DNA of 64,000 bases from Dokdonia sp. PRO95 (GTDB lineage Bacteria > Bacteroidota > Bacteroidia > Flavobacteriales > Flavobacteriaceae). The translations under genes and the position numbers were made by a program. The stretch spans positions 1,888,155 through 1,952,154 of the forward strand of contig NZ_CM001837.1 of the NCBI RefSeq assembly GCF_000355805.1, written 5' to 3'. The notes under the pieces are model-generated. The model was not told where the DNA came from and ran no database searches. It saw nothing but the letters and a program-made list of their open reading frames with translations. Within the stretch, counting starts at the first letter, position 1, and each line of letters begins with the position of its first letter. This document shows positions 10,472 to 20,854 of the stretch, piece by piece.

Positions 10472-10891
10472 ATTCCAAATAAAGTCATAAAGAAATCTAA
10501 TTAATACGCTTTTAACGAAATTGGCAATGACTTAACAAAAAAGTGATATTTTGATGGTTTGTTTAACATATGTAGTTCTTAATGAATTGTTAAGGCTCAA
10601 TATTGTTTCTTAAAATTTAACAATATGAGATTTGCTAATAAGTTTTGTTTAACATTTCATAATTCTTTTTTAATTGAAGATTGTGAATGAATATTCCTTT
10701 AATTATTGTTTTTCTGTACAGTGCAGCCCCTTTTTTTTGAATGGAATTAATGATCTTTTTCTTCTTAATAGAGTGTGCTTGTCATTTTGATTGAGTGTTA
10801 TTAATTGTTTCTCAGTTAAATCTGTTGCTCTACTTTATCGTTTTCGCGAAAGCAGTGTTATAAGAATTGGATTATTTGGTTTATTGGGTAT
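10472..10891. other. Intergenic stretch before susC pair 2
   Basis: About 420 nt of AT-rich sequence with no credible gene. It contains one copy of the dispersed palindrome at 10839-10854 and presumably the promoter for the second susC-susD unit, which I could not pin to a consensus match. Confidence 0.5.
10839..10854. repeat. Dispersed palindrome, copy 1 (imperfect arms)
   Basis: Exact core TTTCGCGAAA at 10842-10851; the right arm continues as GC, the left arm has one mismatch. Intergenic. See the finding on the palindrome family. Confidence 0.8.
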
Positions 10892-10923
10892 AAAAAAAGC
10901 TCGAAACAATTAAGTTTCGAGCT
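10892..10923 (-). terminator. Intrinsic terminator of susC-susD pair 3
   Basis: A perfect 10-bp stem (10898-10907 with 10914-10923, AGCTCGAAAC/GTTTCGAGCT), 6-nt loop, and a run of A on the left that is the U-tract on the minus strand. It lies 34 nt after the third susD. Confidence 0.9.
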
Positions 10924-10957
10924 CTAATTTTGTTTGATTAACAACTATATACTAATC

Positions 10958-12343
10958 TTAGTAACCAGTATTTTGAGTTAAACCTGATAATTCAACTTCC
11001 CTGGCTGGGATAGGTAGAATTGTTTTGTTAGCTCCAGCAGCAGATTCTGCTTCTTGTGGCATACCAGGTCTTCTTAGACTTAGGTTGTTTCTCAATAAAT
11101 CCATTCTACGTTGCCCTTCAAAGGCAAGCTCTTTACGACGTTCGTTGAGAATGTTATCTAATGTAAGAGATGTTAAAGCAGGAAGGCCAGCACGATCTCT
11201 TAGATCATTAATATCTGTAAGAGCTGACGCTCCAATGGACGATCCATTTCTAAAGTTTGCTTCAGCTCTTGTTAAGTATGCTTCGGTTACACGTAATACA
11301 GGAGCATTATCTGAGTTGTTATTTCCATCAGGGAATTTAGAGGTGAAAAGTCTGTCTTCTCCAGTTGCTGATGTTCCTGTTTGCGTCAATAAGAAACGAG
11401 CATCGTCTGCTTCTTCTTCGTAAGCTGCAATAAGGTTGTCCGAGAAAGGGGCATCACCTCTTCCTGCTGGTGCTGGGTTTGTTAATCCAGAAAAACCTTG
11501 ACCAGAATCTTGACCGTCAGCACCAGTATTAACCAGAGTGAAGAAAAACTCAGAAGATTGTGTGTCATAAAAACCGTAATCACTAGCTAACTCAAATTCA
11601 GGATTAGTTATAGCATCATTGGCTAATGTAGCAGCTTCAGCAAAACGTTCTTGATAAAGGTACAAACGAGCTAATAGCGCTTGTGCAGCTCCTTTAGTTG
11701 CGCGAGAGTTGTCATCATTATTTAATACAGCGATAGCATCTACCAAATCTTGCTCAATCTGCGTGTGTACTTCTCCTAAAGTTGCGCGCTGAGGGAATTC
11801 TATCCCCGAAATAATAGTAGGTTCAGTAACTAAAGGAACAGATAGTGAACTAGCACCGCCTATCTGTAAAGGCTGTCCAAATAGATTCGCAAGCTTAAAA
11901 TAAGTAAGGGCTCTTAAAAATTTTGCTTCTGCAATGAATTGATTTCTAGTTTCATCTGCAAAAGTTGCGTCTTCTACACCTGGTACGAATGCTATTATGT
12001 TATTTGCAGCTCCAATAACTTCATAGTTGTCATCATATATAGAAAAAACTGAGCCATTATCTGATAACGTTGTGTAAGTCCTCACATCATTAAACGTAGG
12101 GAAAGATCCAACAAAATCAATGTTGTCTGCTTGCCATTCACTAAGTAGTGTAGATGTCCCATTAAGAACATCATCCTGTTGAGAAAGGCTGTAAAGTCCG
12201 GTAACTGCTCCGCGTACACCAGCTTCACTTGCAAATACTTGCTCTACTGATTGGCTATCTTCCGGAAGTAATTCTAATTTGCTTTCGCATGCTACTAGTC
12301 CAGTTACGGCTAGTGCTAAAGCTAATTTTTTATATGTTTTCAT
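10958..12343 (-). CDS. SusD/RagB-family nutrient-binding lipoprotein (pair 3)
   Basis: 461 residues with signal and lipobox LVAC (Cys19) followed by ESKLELLPEDSQS, the classical start of the SusD_RagB family. It also has AEAKFLRALTYFKLANLFG (the conserved TPR helix) and, near the C-terminus, NERRKELAFEGQRRMDLLR, the hallmark of canonical SusD proteins. The typical ending in an asparagine-rich YPIP-like motif is reduced to ILPIPAREVELSG. It lies 11 nt after its susC. It is a more canonical SusD than the two to its left. Confidence 0.93.
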   Translation of the reverse strand: MKTYKKLALALAVTGLVACESKLELLPEDSQSVEQVFASEAGVRGAVTGLYSLSQQDDVLNGTSTLLSEWQADNIDFVGSFPTFNDVRTYTTLSDNGSVFSIYDDNYEVIGAANNIIAFVPGVEDATFADETRNQFIAEAKFLRALTYFKLANLFGQPLQIGGASSLSVPLVTEPTIISGIEFPQRATLGEVHTQIEQDLVDAIAVLNNDDNSRATKGAAQALLARLYLYQERFAEAATLANDAITNPEFELASDYGFYDTQSSEFFFTLVNTGADGQDSGQGFSGLTNPAPAGRGDAPFSDNLIAAYEEEADDARFLLTQTGTSATGEDRLFTSKFPDGNNNSDNAPVLRVTEAYLTRAEANFRNGSSIGASALTDINDLRDRAGLPALTSLTLDNILNERRKELAFEGQRRMDLLRNNLSLRRPGMPQEAESAAGANKTILPIPAREVELSGLTQNTGY

Positions 12344-12354
12344 ATGTGTGTTTT

Positions 12355-15336
12355 TTAAAATTGGAATGTAGCTCCAAATAAGAATGATTTAGATTGTGGA
12401 GGTGTAAAGAAAGTTTCTCCTTGACCTAAAGCAGCACTAGTGTCTGTAACTTCAGGGTCGATACCTGTCAAATCATCACCTTTTATAGTTAATAAGTTAG
12501 TTGCTGTAGCATATAGTCTTATGCTTTTGAAAAATTCTAAAGCTCCTAATGCTTCTTGACCTAATGTATATCCAAGAGTTACATTTTTCATTCTCAAGAA
12601 TGATCCATCTCTTAATTGTAGGGTAGATCTTTGGGCGAATGTTCCAAAAGTTGGGCTGTCAAATGCTGGTACGTAAGCATTGTCTCCTGGTTGAGTCCAA
12701 ACGTCAAGTACCGCTGTTCTGTGGTTAAAACTAGCAGAAGCAGCATTATCTGTAAAACGTAAACCATCAATGAAAATGTCATTACCAACACTAAAGTTAG
12801 CTAATATATTTAGATCAAAATTCTTGTATTTGAATGTGTTTGTGATACCTCCTACAAAATCAGGATTTGCATCACCAGCTATTACTCGATCATCAGGAGT
12901 TGGAGAGGTAGTAAGGTTTCCATCTCTGTCTAACCACTCTGCATCACCAGTTTGGCTATTTACCCCATTATATCTCACTAAGAAGAATGTGTTGACAGAT
13001 TCTCCAACGATTGCTCTTTGTGATGCAGATCCAGCAATAAATTCTCTTCCTTGACTATCAACTGCAGCACCAGGTAAAGAGATTACTTCGTTTTCGTTAA
13101 TTCCAACATTAATACTCGTTGTCCAAGAAAAATCTCTTCCTCTAAAGTTGTCTGTGGTCAAGCTAATATCAAAACCTCTATTTTCAATTTCTCCAACGTT
13201 AGCCGGCCTTGTGTTAGGTCCTGAAAATGCAGAAACAGATACTGGTACGAATAATATAAGATCGTCTGTATTCTTTTTGTAATAATCAACTCCCAGTGTA
13301 ATTCTGTTATTTAAGAATGATCCTGAAATTCCAATATCAAATGACTTTGAGCGTTCCCATTTCAAATCTGGGTTTCCAAGTGAACCCGGTGCTAGTCCAG
13401 CGTTGTTATTGTATTGCCCTCCAATACCACCAGCATAAGTGGCAAGAGAAGGGAAGTTACCTATACGATCATTACCATTTGTTCCATAACTACCTCTTAA
13501 TTTAAGATTGTTTATCCAAGAAACGTCCTCTAAAAATTTCTCTTCAGAGAGATTCCAACCTGCACCAATTGCAAAAAAAGTTCCAAAACGGTTGTTAGCT
13601 CCGAATCTTGAAGAGCCATCTCTTCTAAGTGATCCTTCTAGGATGTACTTATCATCGTATGCGTAATTTGCTCTAGCAAAGTAACCTACAAGGCTATTAG
13701 CAGTGGCACTCGATGTAGTTGATGTTTTTTCTGCAGCAGAAGTTACGTTGATATCTGAGTCGCTAACAAATCCTGTTCCAGCTACGAATGATTGTCTAAT
13801 CGTATTTTCTTCGAATGAAGTTCCAACTAAGGCTCCAAAATCGTGCTTTTCTCCAAATGTTTTTTGGAAGTTAAGAGTATTTGTACTTACCCATCTATTA
13901 TCTTGCGCGTAGAAATCTGATGCACTACCACCTGGAGTGTTTATTTCGAAACTTCTTCTTTGCTCTTCAATAAGTACTCTATCAATACCAAATGAGGTTG
14001 TGAAACTTAAGTAGTCAGTAATATCTGCTGTTAAGTTTACATTTCCTGTTGTTCTTGTTTGATCAAGTTTGTTTATATCTAAAGTCTCTATCGCAATAGT
14101 ATTTTGAATAAAACCAGTATTTACGAATGCACCTTCTTCATCTCTTGGTTGTACCCATGGGCGAATAAGATATGAAGATGTAAGAGGAGCTGCTGTGTTA
14201 TTTTCAGCACCTACACGGTCAAATACACTATTTGAAATACCCATGTTAGCCGAAATGTTTAACCAATCTTTAGCTTGATGGTTAATGTTAATTCTTCCAG
14301 CGCGTCTATCTAGAGCGTTTCCAATGATGAAACCATCCTCGTTTTTAAAATTAGTGCTTATGAAAAAGGATGTTTTTTCACTACCTCCGCTTACAGAAGC
14401 GTCAATGTTTTTTGAAATTCCAGAGCGTGTTACTCCGTCAATCCAATCAAAATCTCCTTGTGGTAAATCATCAGTTGTGATATCACCGAAATATCCAGCG
14501 TCTACAGCGTATTGTCTATATTGATCACCACTTAACATGTTAAAGGTGTCAGTAGAATTTGATACAGCAGTACTTAAGTTAAGAGTTACTGTTGTGTCAG
14601 CTCCTTTTTTACCACTTTTAGTAGTGATTAAAACCACACCATTTGACCCTCTAGATCCATAAATTGCTGTTGCTGAGGCGTCTTTTAATACTGAAATATT
14701 TTCAATATCATTTGGGTTGATGTTTGCAAGTGGATTGAGTCCTTGATTTGCACCTTGATTAGATGACAAGTCTGTGTCATTTAGTGGTACGCCATCAACA
14801 ACGAATAATGGTCTTGCACCTGATGATACAGAGGCTACACCACGGATTTTAATTGTTGGCGCTGCTCCTAGTACCCCAGAAGATTGAACTACTTGAACAC
14901 CGGCTGCTTGACCTTGAAGTAGCTCTTGTGGAGAGTTTGCAGGAATATCCTTAAGTGCTTCCGAACCTATGCTAGCAACACTTTGAATACTTTTCTTTTT
15001 CGTTTGTGTTCCAAACGCTACAACTACCACTTCATCAAGTGAATTTCCAGCCTCTAAGCTTACGTTGATTGACGTTTGATTTCCGACTATAATGTCTTGC
15101 TGTTCAAATCCAACATAACTAAATGTTAGTACATCTGTTGATGATGCCTGAATTGAATAATTCCCATCAAAATCGGTTTGAGTTCCCACTGTAGAACCTT
15201 TAATGATTACTGTAGCTCCTGGGAGCGGACCATTTGCTTCGCTAACTGTACCTGTGACAGTCTTTTGCTGAGCAAACAGTGTAGTAGTGCATAATAGCAC
15301 AAGCGCATAAAACGCTTTGAGTGTAACTGTTTTCAT
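12355..15336 (-). CDS. SusC/RagA-family TonB-dependent outer-membrane receptor (pair 3)
   Basis: 993 residues: signal peptide ending FAQ, carboxypeptidase-regulatory-like domain (GPLPGATVIIKG, TDFDGNYSI), TonB-box region (DEVVVVAFGTQTKKK), plug domain with the family signatures RPLFVVDGVPLND and ILKDASATAIYGSRGSNGVVLITTK split over about residues 175-240, and a barrel ending in Phe (GATFQF). Its 5' end does not share the 83-bp module of the other two susC genes. It forms a two-gene unit with the third susD. Confidence 0.95.
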   Translation of the reverse strand: MKTVTLKAFYALVLLCTTTLFAQQKTVTGTVSEANGPLPGATVIIKGSTVGTQTDFDGNYSIQASSTDVLTFSYVGFEQQDIIVGNQTSINVSLEAGNSLDEVVVVAFGTQTKKKSIQSVASIGSEALKDIPANSPQELLQGQAAGVQVVQSSGVLGAAPTIKIRGVASVSSGARPLFVVDGVPLNDTDLSSNQGANQGLNPLANINPNDIENISVLKDASATAIYGSRGSNGVVLITTKSGKKGADTTVTLNLSTAVSNSTDTFNMLSGDQYRQYAVDAGYFGDITTDDLPQGDFDWIDGVTRSGISKNIDASVSGGSEKTSFFISTNFKNEDGFIIGNALDRRAGRININHQAKDWLNISANMGISNSVFDRVGAENNTAAPLTSSYLIRPWVQPRDEEGAFVNTGFIQNTIAIETLDINKLDQTRTTGNVNLTADITDYLSFTTSFGIDRVLIEEQRRSFEINTPGGSASDFYAQDNRWVSTNTLNFQKTFGEKHDFGALVGTSFEENTIRQSFVAGTGFVSDSDINVTSAAEKTSTTSSATANSLVGYFARANYAYDDKYILEGSLRRDGSSRFGANNRFGTFFAIGAGWNLSEEKFLEDVSWINNLKLRGSYGTNGNDRIGNFPSLATYAGGIGGQYNNNAGLAPGSLGNPDLKWERSKSFDIGISGSFLNNRITLGVDYYKKNTDDLILFVPVSVSAFSGPNTRPANVGEIENRGFDISLTTDNFRGRDFSWTTSINVGINENEVISLPGAAVDSQGREFIAGSASQRAIVGESVNTFFLVRYNGVNSQTGDAEWLDRDGNLTTSPTPDDRVIAGDANPDFVGGITNTFKYKNFDLNILANFSVGNDIFIDGLRFTDNAASASFNHRTAVLDVWTQPGDNAYVPAFDSPTFGTFAQRSTLQLRDGSFLRMKNVTLGYTLGQEALGALEFFKSIRLYATATNLLTIKGDDLTGIDPEVTDTSAALGQGETFFTPPQSKSFLFGATFQF

Positions 15337-15534
15337 AAAAAAATTTGTTTATTTCTAGCAAAAATCTACAATATGATTATTTGATTCATAGCTATAAGTG
15401 TTAAAAAAATTAAGATAATTTAACTTTAACTTATCGTTAACTTTTTTTTGTGATAAGCACTTATCAAATTTAACTTTTTAGGTTTTGATTAGAATACTGA
15501 TTTGCATAAATGGCAGCTGATATTTGGGCTTTTT

Positions 15535-17226
15535 TTAAAAATTCACCTCAAGAATTACATGAAGTTTAGTGTCTGAAAACGTAAAGGTCTGATTTTCAAA
15601 TATGCCATTTGCAATGTTTAATTTTAATATACCTGCTTTCGTCTGAATCCCAGTCCCTAAGCCAAAACTGTAGAGTTTTTGTTTTGATTTCTCTATGTTA
15701 TTTTCAAGGTATCCTAGGTCTAAAATTGAGTTTACGTAAATGCTTTTGTTGAGTTTATATCGATATTCCGTATTTAGAGTGTTGTAAAAGTTTGCGAGCA
15801 GACTATTTTCTTCAAATCCTCTCAATGTTAATATTCCGCCAAAGCGGTAGAGTTCATTTGTTAAAAATTGATCTGATATCAAAAATTGCGTGGTGTTTTT
15901 TGCAAATATTGAGTGTTTGTCATTTAATGTAAATTCATTTTCTAGTATTCCAGTAAACGATATTTGTTTGTTAACGTTTTCTGTAACTACTCTATTTCCA
16001 AATGAAGTCCTAATGTGAAGGCGCTTTTTTGTTGGGAAAAATGTATCTGACGATAGTTTTTGGTGGGTAAATGAAGCAGTAAATCTTTTGAAGTTGTAAT
16101 CTTTAAGATTTGTTGTGGTAGTGGTATTCTCAACTAGGTTTTCTGATTGTTCAGATATCATTCCTATTGTGAGTTGGTTTTTTAAGTTTAGTTGATAGAC
16201 TAGGTCTAAAGATTGCTGTGTTGTAGAAAATGTGCTGTCTTTTCTAAAGAGGTTGAGGGATGCCTCAATACCTAACGGAGTCTTGAGAATATAGGGGAGT
16301 TTAGTTTTTAGGTGTAATTGTGATTGGTCCCTTCCGTCTGCTTTGTAATTTAAAATGAAAGTTTCGCCGTAGTTAAAGTTATTCGTAAGCAATAGATCTA
16401 GATATCCATTCAGCTCTATAGAATTGTCTTCTTGGTTTGTGAATCCCAAAAAGCCATCAAATTTGTTCTGGTTTTTGCGTTCTAAATATAGATAGACTGT
16501 TGTGCTATCAGGTGTGAAAAGAACTTGCGGGGCTTTTGTTTGACTTACAAAAGGGATGGATGCGATTTTCAAATTCTGCTCGTTGAGTTTTTCGCGGTTG
16601 AAAAGATCTCCTTCCTTTAATTTGATGCTATGTTTAATGAAACTCTTAGGTATGTTGGTGTAACCTTCAATTTTTATTTTGTCAATGGTTCTGTTTTTCT
16701 TTAACTCAAGAATGAGATTTCCGTTGAGGTGGTGTTGATCTGTTTTGGTGATGTTTTTTATTTGAAAGGTAGCAAAAGGGTATCCATTATTTGAAGCTAT
16801 TGAACTTAATCTTTTAAGGTACGCTTTCGCGAAAGCGGTCTCTATCTTTATGCTGTCTTCAGTGATTTTGTATCCAGTCTGGGTGATATACTGCCGTAGT
16901 ACCTCTTTATGGTCAATTTTTAGATGTAAGAAAGGGTAGTGGGTGTTGAGATGGAAGACAGCTAGATATAATGAGTCGTTTGTAGTAGTTAGGTTATAGG
17001 TGTTGTCTAGGTATCCTAATTCCTTTAACTGGTTGCTTAGAAGCTGAAGTTCTTGAGAAGCAGATGGTTTGTCCTTGAATATAGTTTTGTATTTGAGGTC
17101 GGATAGAATGTTTGATTCTGATGCGAGCTCAGTAATTACTTTTAATTGTATCCCTGCTTCATTTTTTTGCGCAGACATATGCTGTCCAAATAGAGATGCA
17201 ATTATAAATAGGTATATTAATTTCAA
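15535..17226 (-). CDS. Omp85/BamA-family outer-membrane protein
   Basis: 563 residues with an N-terminal signal peptide (ending SAQ). A POTRA-like stretch follows at about 180-260 (IDKIKIEGYTNIPKSFIKHS, then KEGDLFN), and then a beta-barrel of about 300 residues ending in Phe (VILEVNF). The motif LRGF near residue 467 matches the conserved RGF/Y of the Omp85 lid loop. BamA/TamA relatives insert proteins into the outer membrane. This one is shorter than BamA (which has five POTRA domains), so it is a TamA-like or other Omp85 member rather than the housekeeping BamA. It diverges from rpsL. One palindrome copy lies in its coding region. Confidence 0.75.
   Translation of the reverse strand: MKLIYLFIIASLFGQHMSAQKNEAGIQLKVITELASESNILSDLKYKTIFKDKPSASQELQLLSNQLKELGYLDNTYNLTTTNDSLYLAVFHLNTHYPFLHLKIDHKEVLRQYITQTGYKITEDSIKIETAFAKAYLKRLSSIASNNGYPFATFQIKNITKTDQHHLNGNLILELKKNRTIDKIKIEGYTNIPKSFIKHSIKLKEGDLFNREKLNEQNLKIASIPFVSQTKAPQVLFTPDSTTVYLYLERKNQNKFDGFLGFTNQEDNSIELNGYLDLLLTNNFNYGETFILNYKADGRDQSQLHLKTKLPYILKTPLGIEASLNLFRKDSTFSTTQQSLDLVYQLNLKNQLTIGMISEQSENLVENTTTTTNLKDYNFKRFTASFTHQKLSSDTFFPTKKRLHIRTSFGNRVVTENVNKQISFTGILENEFTLNDKHSIFAKNTTQFLISDQFLTNELYRFGGILTLRGFEENSLLANFYNTLNTEYRYKLNKSIYVNSILDLGYLENNIEKSKQKLYSFGLGTGIQTKAGILKLNIANGIFENQTFTFSDTKLHVILEVNF
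16822..16837. repeat. Dispersed palindrome, copy 2 (16-bp perfect, in gene)
   Basis: A perfect 16-bp CGCTTTCGCGAAAGCG inside the Omp85-family gene; on the coding strand it specifies Ala-Phe-Ala-Lys-Ala. Confidence 0.9.
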
Positions 17227-17324
17227 GTAGATTTGTTTGGCTTGTTTTTAAACGGTATTAATGTAGCGAAAGTATGTTAGTTTTTTGGTATTCAGAACTT
17301 TTTCTGAATTTTAATCAAAGTAGG

Positions 17325-17355
17325 TTTGATGTTTAGTAAAATATTCTTACTTTTG
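17325..17355 (+). promoter_or_regulatory. Consensus promoter of the ribosomal superoperon
   Basis: TTTG at 17325-17328, exactly 19 nt, then TACTTTTG at 17348-17355. This is a full match to the Bacteroidota primary-sigma consensus TTTG-N19-TAnnTTTG. Transcription should start near 17360, leaving a leader of about 50 nt before rpsL. Confidence 0.85.
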
Positions 17356-17409
17356 CAAACCCTAAAATTGGGTAGATTAAGAAAATTAACAATTAGGTAG
17401 AAAGAAATT

Positions 17410-17784
17410 ATGCCAACAATTTCACAATTAGTACGTAAAGGAAGAACCAAGATTACCAAGAAGAGTAAATCTGCTGCCCTTGAATCGTGCCCACAACGAC
17501 GTGGCGTATGTACTCGTGTTTACACGACTACACCTAAAAAACCAAACTCGGCTATGCGTAAAGTTGCGCGTGTTCGTTTAACAAATGGTAAAGAGGTGAA
17601 TGCATACATCGGTGGTGAAGGACACAATTTACAAGAGCACTCGATAGTATTGGTAAGAGGTGGAAGGGTAAAGGATTTGCCAGGAGTTAGATATCACATT
17701 GTACGTGGAGCCTTAGACACCGCTGGTGTTGCAGGAAGAACGCAATCGAGATCTAAGTATGGTGCAAAACGCCCTAAGAAGTAA
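17410..17784 (+). CDS. rpsL: 30S ribosomal protein S12
   Basis: 124 residues, the family length. S12 sits at the decoding centre and helps monitor codon-anticodon pairing. The conserved [17 protein letters not shown] and [17 protein letters not shown] are present. Lys43 and Lys88, the positions altered in classical streptomycin resistance, are both the wild-type Lys. It is the first gene of the superoperon, behind a perfect promoter, and precedes rpsG by 25 nt. Confidence 0.98.
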   Translation: MPTISQLVRKGRTKITKKSKSAALESCPQRRGVCTRVYTTTPKKPNSAMRKVARVRLTNGKEVNAYIGGEGHNLQEHSIVLVRGGRVKDLPGVRYHIVRGALDTAGVAGRTQSRSKYGAKRPKK

Positions 17785-17809
17785 ATCAACAACACTTTAA
17801 GAAGAAGTA

Positions 17810-18286
17810 ATGAGAAAAAAACAGGCCAAGAAGAGACCAATTCTTCCAGATCCAAAATTTAACGATCAGTTAGTGACTCGTTTCGTTAACATGATGATGT
17901 GGAGTGGTAAGAAGTCTACTGCATTCAAAGTTTTTTATGATGCAATTGATATCGTAGAAGAAAAAAACACAAATGAAGAGAAAACTGCTCTTGAATTGTG
18001 GAAAGATGCTTTGTCTAATGTGATGCCTCACGTAGAAGTACGTAGTCGTCGTGTAGGAGGGGCAACATACCAGATCCCAAACCAAATTCGCCCAGATCGT
18101 AAGATCTCTACGGCAATGAAGTGGTTAATTAGCTTTTCTCGTAAGAGAAATGAGAAGTCAATGGCTGCAAAACTTGCGGCAGAAATTCTTGCTGCTGCAA
18201 AGGAGGAAGGGGCTGCTGTAAAGAAGCGTGTTGATACACATAAAATGGCAGAAGCAAACAAAGCATTCTCACACTTTAGATTCTAA
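17810..18286 (+). CDS. rpsG: 30S ribosomal protein S7
   Basis: 158 residues, starting [20 protein letters not shown]7 nucleates assembly of the 30S head by binding the 3' domain of 16S rRNA and contacts the E-site tRNA. The conserved core [19 protein letters not shown] is intact. It lies between rpsL and fusA, 3 nt before the fusA start, the classical str-operon order. Confidence 0.98.
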   Translation: MRKKQAKKRPILPDPKFNDQLVTRFVNMMMWSGKKSTAFKVFYDAIDIVEEKNTNEEKTALELWKDALSNVMPHVEVRSRRVGGATYQIPNQIRPDRKISTAMKWLISFSRKRNEKSMAAKLAAEILAAAKEEGAAVKKRVDTHKMAEANKAFSHFRF

Positions 18287-18289
18287 GAA

Positions 18290-20416
18290 ATGGCAAGAGA
18301 CTTAAAATTTACTAGAAATATTGGTATTGCAGCTCACATTGACGCTGGAAAAACTACGACAACAGAGCGTATCCTTTATTATACAGGTGTAAGTCACAAA
18401 ATTGGTGAAGTACACGATGGTGCTGCAACAATGGACTGGATGGAGCAAGAGCAGGAGCGTGGTATTACAATTACCTCTGCTGCTACTACTTGTACTTGGA
18501 AGTTCCCAATGGAGAACGCACAAACACTTCCTGATACTAAGGATTATCACTTTAATATTATTGATACTCCTGGTCACGTTGATTTTACTGTAGAGGTAAA
18601 TCGTTCTTTGCGTGTGCTTGATGGTTTAGTATTCTTGTTTAGTGCTGTTGATGGTGTTGAGCCACAATCAGAAACTAACTGGAGACTTGCAGATAATTAT
18701 AAAGTTCCACGTATTGGATTTGTAAATAAAATGGATCGTCAGGGTTCAAACTTCTTAGAGGTCTGTACGCAGGTTAAAGAAATGTTAGGTTCAAATGCTG
18801 TGCCTATCGTTCTTAACATTGGTGACGAGGAAGATTTTAAAGGTATCGTAGATCTTGTTAAGAATCGTGCTATTGTATGGCATGAGGAAGGAATGGGAGC
18901 AACATTTGATGTTGTTGATATTCCAGATAACCTTAAAGAAGAAGCAAGAATGCTTCGTGGTAAACTTATTGAAGAAGTTGCTGCGTATGATGAGGACTTG
19001 CTAGAAAAATACATGGAAGATGAGGATTCAATTACAGAAGATGAAGTGCATGCTGCTCTTCGTGCTGCTGTAATGGATATGTCTATCATTCCTATGATCT
19101 GTGGATCTGCATTTAAGAACAAGGGTGTTCAATTCCTTCTTGATGCAGTATGTCGTTACTTACCTTCTCCAATGGATAAGGAAGGTATCGTGGGTGTTAA
19201 TCCAAACACAGAGAAAGAAGAATTACGTAAGCCAGATGTAAAAGAGCCTTTTGCTGCACTTGCATTTAAAATTGCAACAGACCCTTTTGTAGGGCGTCTT
19301 GCATTTTTTAGAGCGTACTCAGGTCGTTTAGATGCTGGATCTTATGTTTTGAATAACCGTTCAGGTAAGAAAGAACGTATCTCTCGTATATATCAAATGC
19401 ATGCTAATAAGCAAAATGCAATCGATCATATTGAGGCTGGAGATATTGGTGCTGCTGTAGGATTTAAGTCTATAAAGACTGGTGATACTCTATCAGACCA
19501 AGAACATCCAATAGTACTTGAGTCTATGGACTTCCCAGATCCAGTAATTGGTATCGCGGTAGAGCCAAAGACGAAGGCAGATGTAGATAAGCTTGGAATG
19601 GGATTAGCAAAACTTGCTGAAGAAGACCCAACATTTACAGTGCGTTCTGATGAGGCTTCAGGTCAAACAATTATATCAGGAATGGGTGAGCTTCACTTAG
19701 ATGTAATTGTAGATCGTCTTAAGAGAGAATTTAAAGTAGAGGTAAGCCAAGGTCAACCTCAGGTTGAGTATAAAGAGGCTATTACTCGTGCAGCAGATCA
19801 CAGAGAGACTTATAAAAAGCAATCTGGTGGACGTGGTAAATTTGCAGATATTGTATTTACAATTGAGCCAGCAGACGAAGGTGTTGTTGGACTGCAGTTT
19901 GAATCTGTTATTAAAGGTGGTAACGTTCCTAAGGAATTTATCCCTTCAATTGAGAAAGGATTCAAAATGGCAATGCAGAATGGACCACTTGCTGGTTACG
20001 AAGTAGATGCTATTAAAGTAACATTGAAGGATGGATCGTACCACGATGTGGATTCGGATCAACTTTCTTTTGAACTTGCTGCTAAACTTGGATTTAAAAA
20101 CTCTGCTAAAGCTGCCAAAGCTGTTATAATGGAGCCTATTATGAAACTTGAGGTGATTACACCAGAAGAGAATATGGGTGATATCGTAGGAGATTTGAAC
20201 CGTCGTCGTGGTCAAATGGCAAGTATGGGTGACCGTGCTGGTGCAAAGACTATTAAGGCAACAGTGCCACTTTCTGAGATGTTTGGTTATGTAACTACAT
20301 TACGTACGCTATCATCTGGACGTGCAACTTCTACTATGGAATTTTCTCACTATGAGGAAACACCAGCAAATATTGCGGCAGAAGTTATCGCAGCATCTAA
20401 AGGTACAAACGATTAA
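18290..20416 (+). CDS. fusA: Elongation factor G
   Basis: A 708-residue translational GTPase that drives translocation and, with RRF, ribosome recycling. The G motifs are clear: [13 protein letters not shown] (P-loop, from residue 15), RGITITSAA (switch I), [12 protein letters not shown] and a GSAFKNKG G5 region. Domains II-V follow at standard length, with [19 protein letters not shown] in domain III and [11 protein letters not shown] in domain V. In this genome rpsJ follows directly and tuf is not here, unlike the enteric str operon. Confidence 0.98.
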   Translation: MARDLKFTRNIGIAAHIDAGKTTTTERILYYTGVSHKIGEVHDGAATMDWMEQEQERGITITSAATTCTWKFPMENAQTLPDTKDYHFNIIDTPGHVDFTVEVNRSLRVLDGLVFLFSAVDGVEPQSETNWRLADNYKVPRIGFVNKMDRQGSNFLEVCTQVKEMLGSNAVPIVLNIGDEEDFKGIVDLVKNRAIVWHEEGMGATFDVVDIPDNLKEEARMLRGKLIEEVAAYDEDLLEKYMEDEDSITEDEVHAALRAAVMDMSIIPMICGSAFKNKGVQFLLDAVCRYLPSPMDKEGIVGVNPNTEKEELRKPDVKEPFAALAFKIATDPFVGRLAFFRAYSGRLDAGSYVLNNRSGKKERISRIYQMHANKQNAIDHIEAGDIGAAVGFKSIKTGDTLSDQEHPIVLESMDFPDPVIGIAVEPKTKADVDKLGMGLAKLAEEDPTFTVRSDEASGQTIISGMGELHLDVIVDRLKREFKVEVSQGQPQVEYKEAITRAADHRETYKKQSGGRGKFADIVFTIEPADEGVVGLQFESVIKGGNVPKEFIPSIEKGFKMAMQNGPLAGYEVDAIKVTLKDGSYHDVDSDQLSFELAAKLGFKNSAKAAKAVIMEPIMKLEVITPEENMGDIVGDLNRRRGQMASMGDRAGAKTIKATVPLSEMFGYVTTLRTLSSGRATSTMEFSHYEETPANIAAEVIAASKGTND

Positions 20417-20427
20417 TTACTAAGGAA

Positions 20428-20733
20428 ATGAGTCAAAAAATTAGAATTAAACTAAAATCTTACGATCACAACTTAGTAGATAAAAGTGCTGAGAAGATTG
20501 TTAAGACTGTGAAGACAACAGGAGCTGTAGTGACAGGGCCGATTCCTCTTCCAACACATAAAAAAATCTTTACTGTATTGCGTTCTCCACACGTAAACAA
20601 AAAATCTCGTGAGCAGTTTGAGCTTAGCTCTTACAAGCGTTTACTTGATATTTATTCTTCTTCATCAAAGACTATTGATGCTTTAATGAAGTTGGAATTA
20701 CCATCTGGAGTAGAGGTAGAGATAAAAGTGTGA
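20428..20733 (+). CDS. rpsJ: 30S ribosomal protein S10
   Basis: 101 residues with the conserved [17 protein letters not shown] start and [30 protein letters not shown]10 is in the 30S head and also acts as NusE in antitermination. It starts 11 nt after fusA. The 155-nt gap downstream, holding a palindrome and a terminator-like hairpin, is the largest spacer inside this otherwise tightly packed operon. Confidence 0.98.
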   Translation: MSQKIRIKLKSYDHNLVDKSAEKIVKTVKTTGAVVTGPIPLPTHKKIFTVLRSPHVNKKSREQFELSSYKRLLDIYSSSSKTIDALMKLELPSGVEVEIKV

Positions 20734-20740
20734 TAGGTTT

Positions 20741-20762
20741 TTACGCTTTCGCGAAAGCGTAA
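20741..20762. repeat. Dispersed palindrome, copy 3 (22-bp perfect)
   Basis: The core CGCTTTCGCGAAAGCG is extended by TTA/TAA to 22 bp of perfect dyad symmetry, 7 nt after the rpsJ stop. The only other 22-bp copy lies at 56652-56673. Confidence 0.9.
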
Positions 20763-20822
20763 TTAGTAACCGCACTAACTTGTCCTGAGCTGCGAGCGAG
20801 GGAAAAACGGATAACACACATT

Positions 20823-20854
20823 CAAGGTCGAACGTGTTCGGCCTTGTTTTTTTT
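20823..20854 (+). terminator. Terminator-like hairpin between rpsJ and rplC
   Basis: A 10-bp stem (20823-20832 with 20837-20846, CAAGGTCGAA/TTCGGCCTTG, one G-U pair), a 4-nt loop and eight T. It fits an intrinsic terminator although the operon continues, so it could act as an attenuator; 34 nt separate it from rplC. Confidence 0.75.

Noticed and set aside
20741-20762. The palindrome as a parS centromere site
   Set aside because: The usual parS is a GTTTCACGTGAAAC-type 16-mer that clusters in a few copies near the origin; this motif has CGCG at the centre and is spread at about one per 3 kb.
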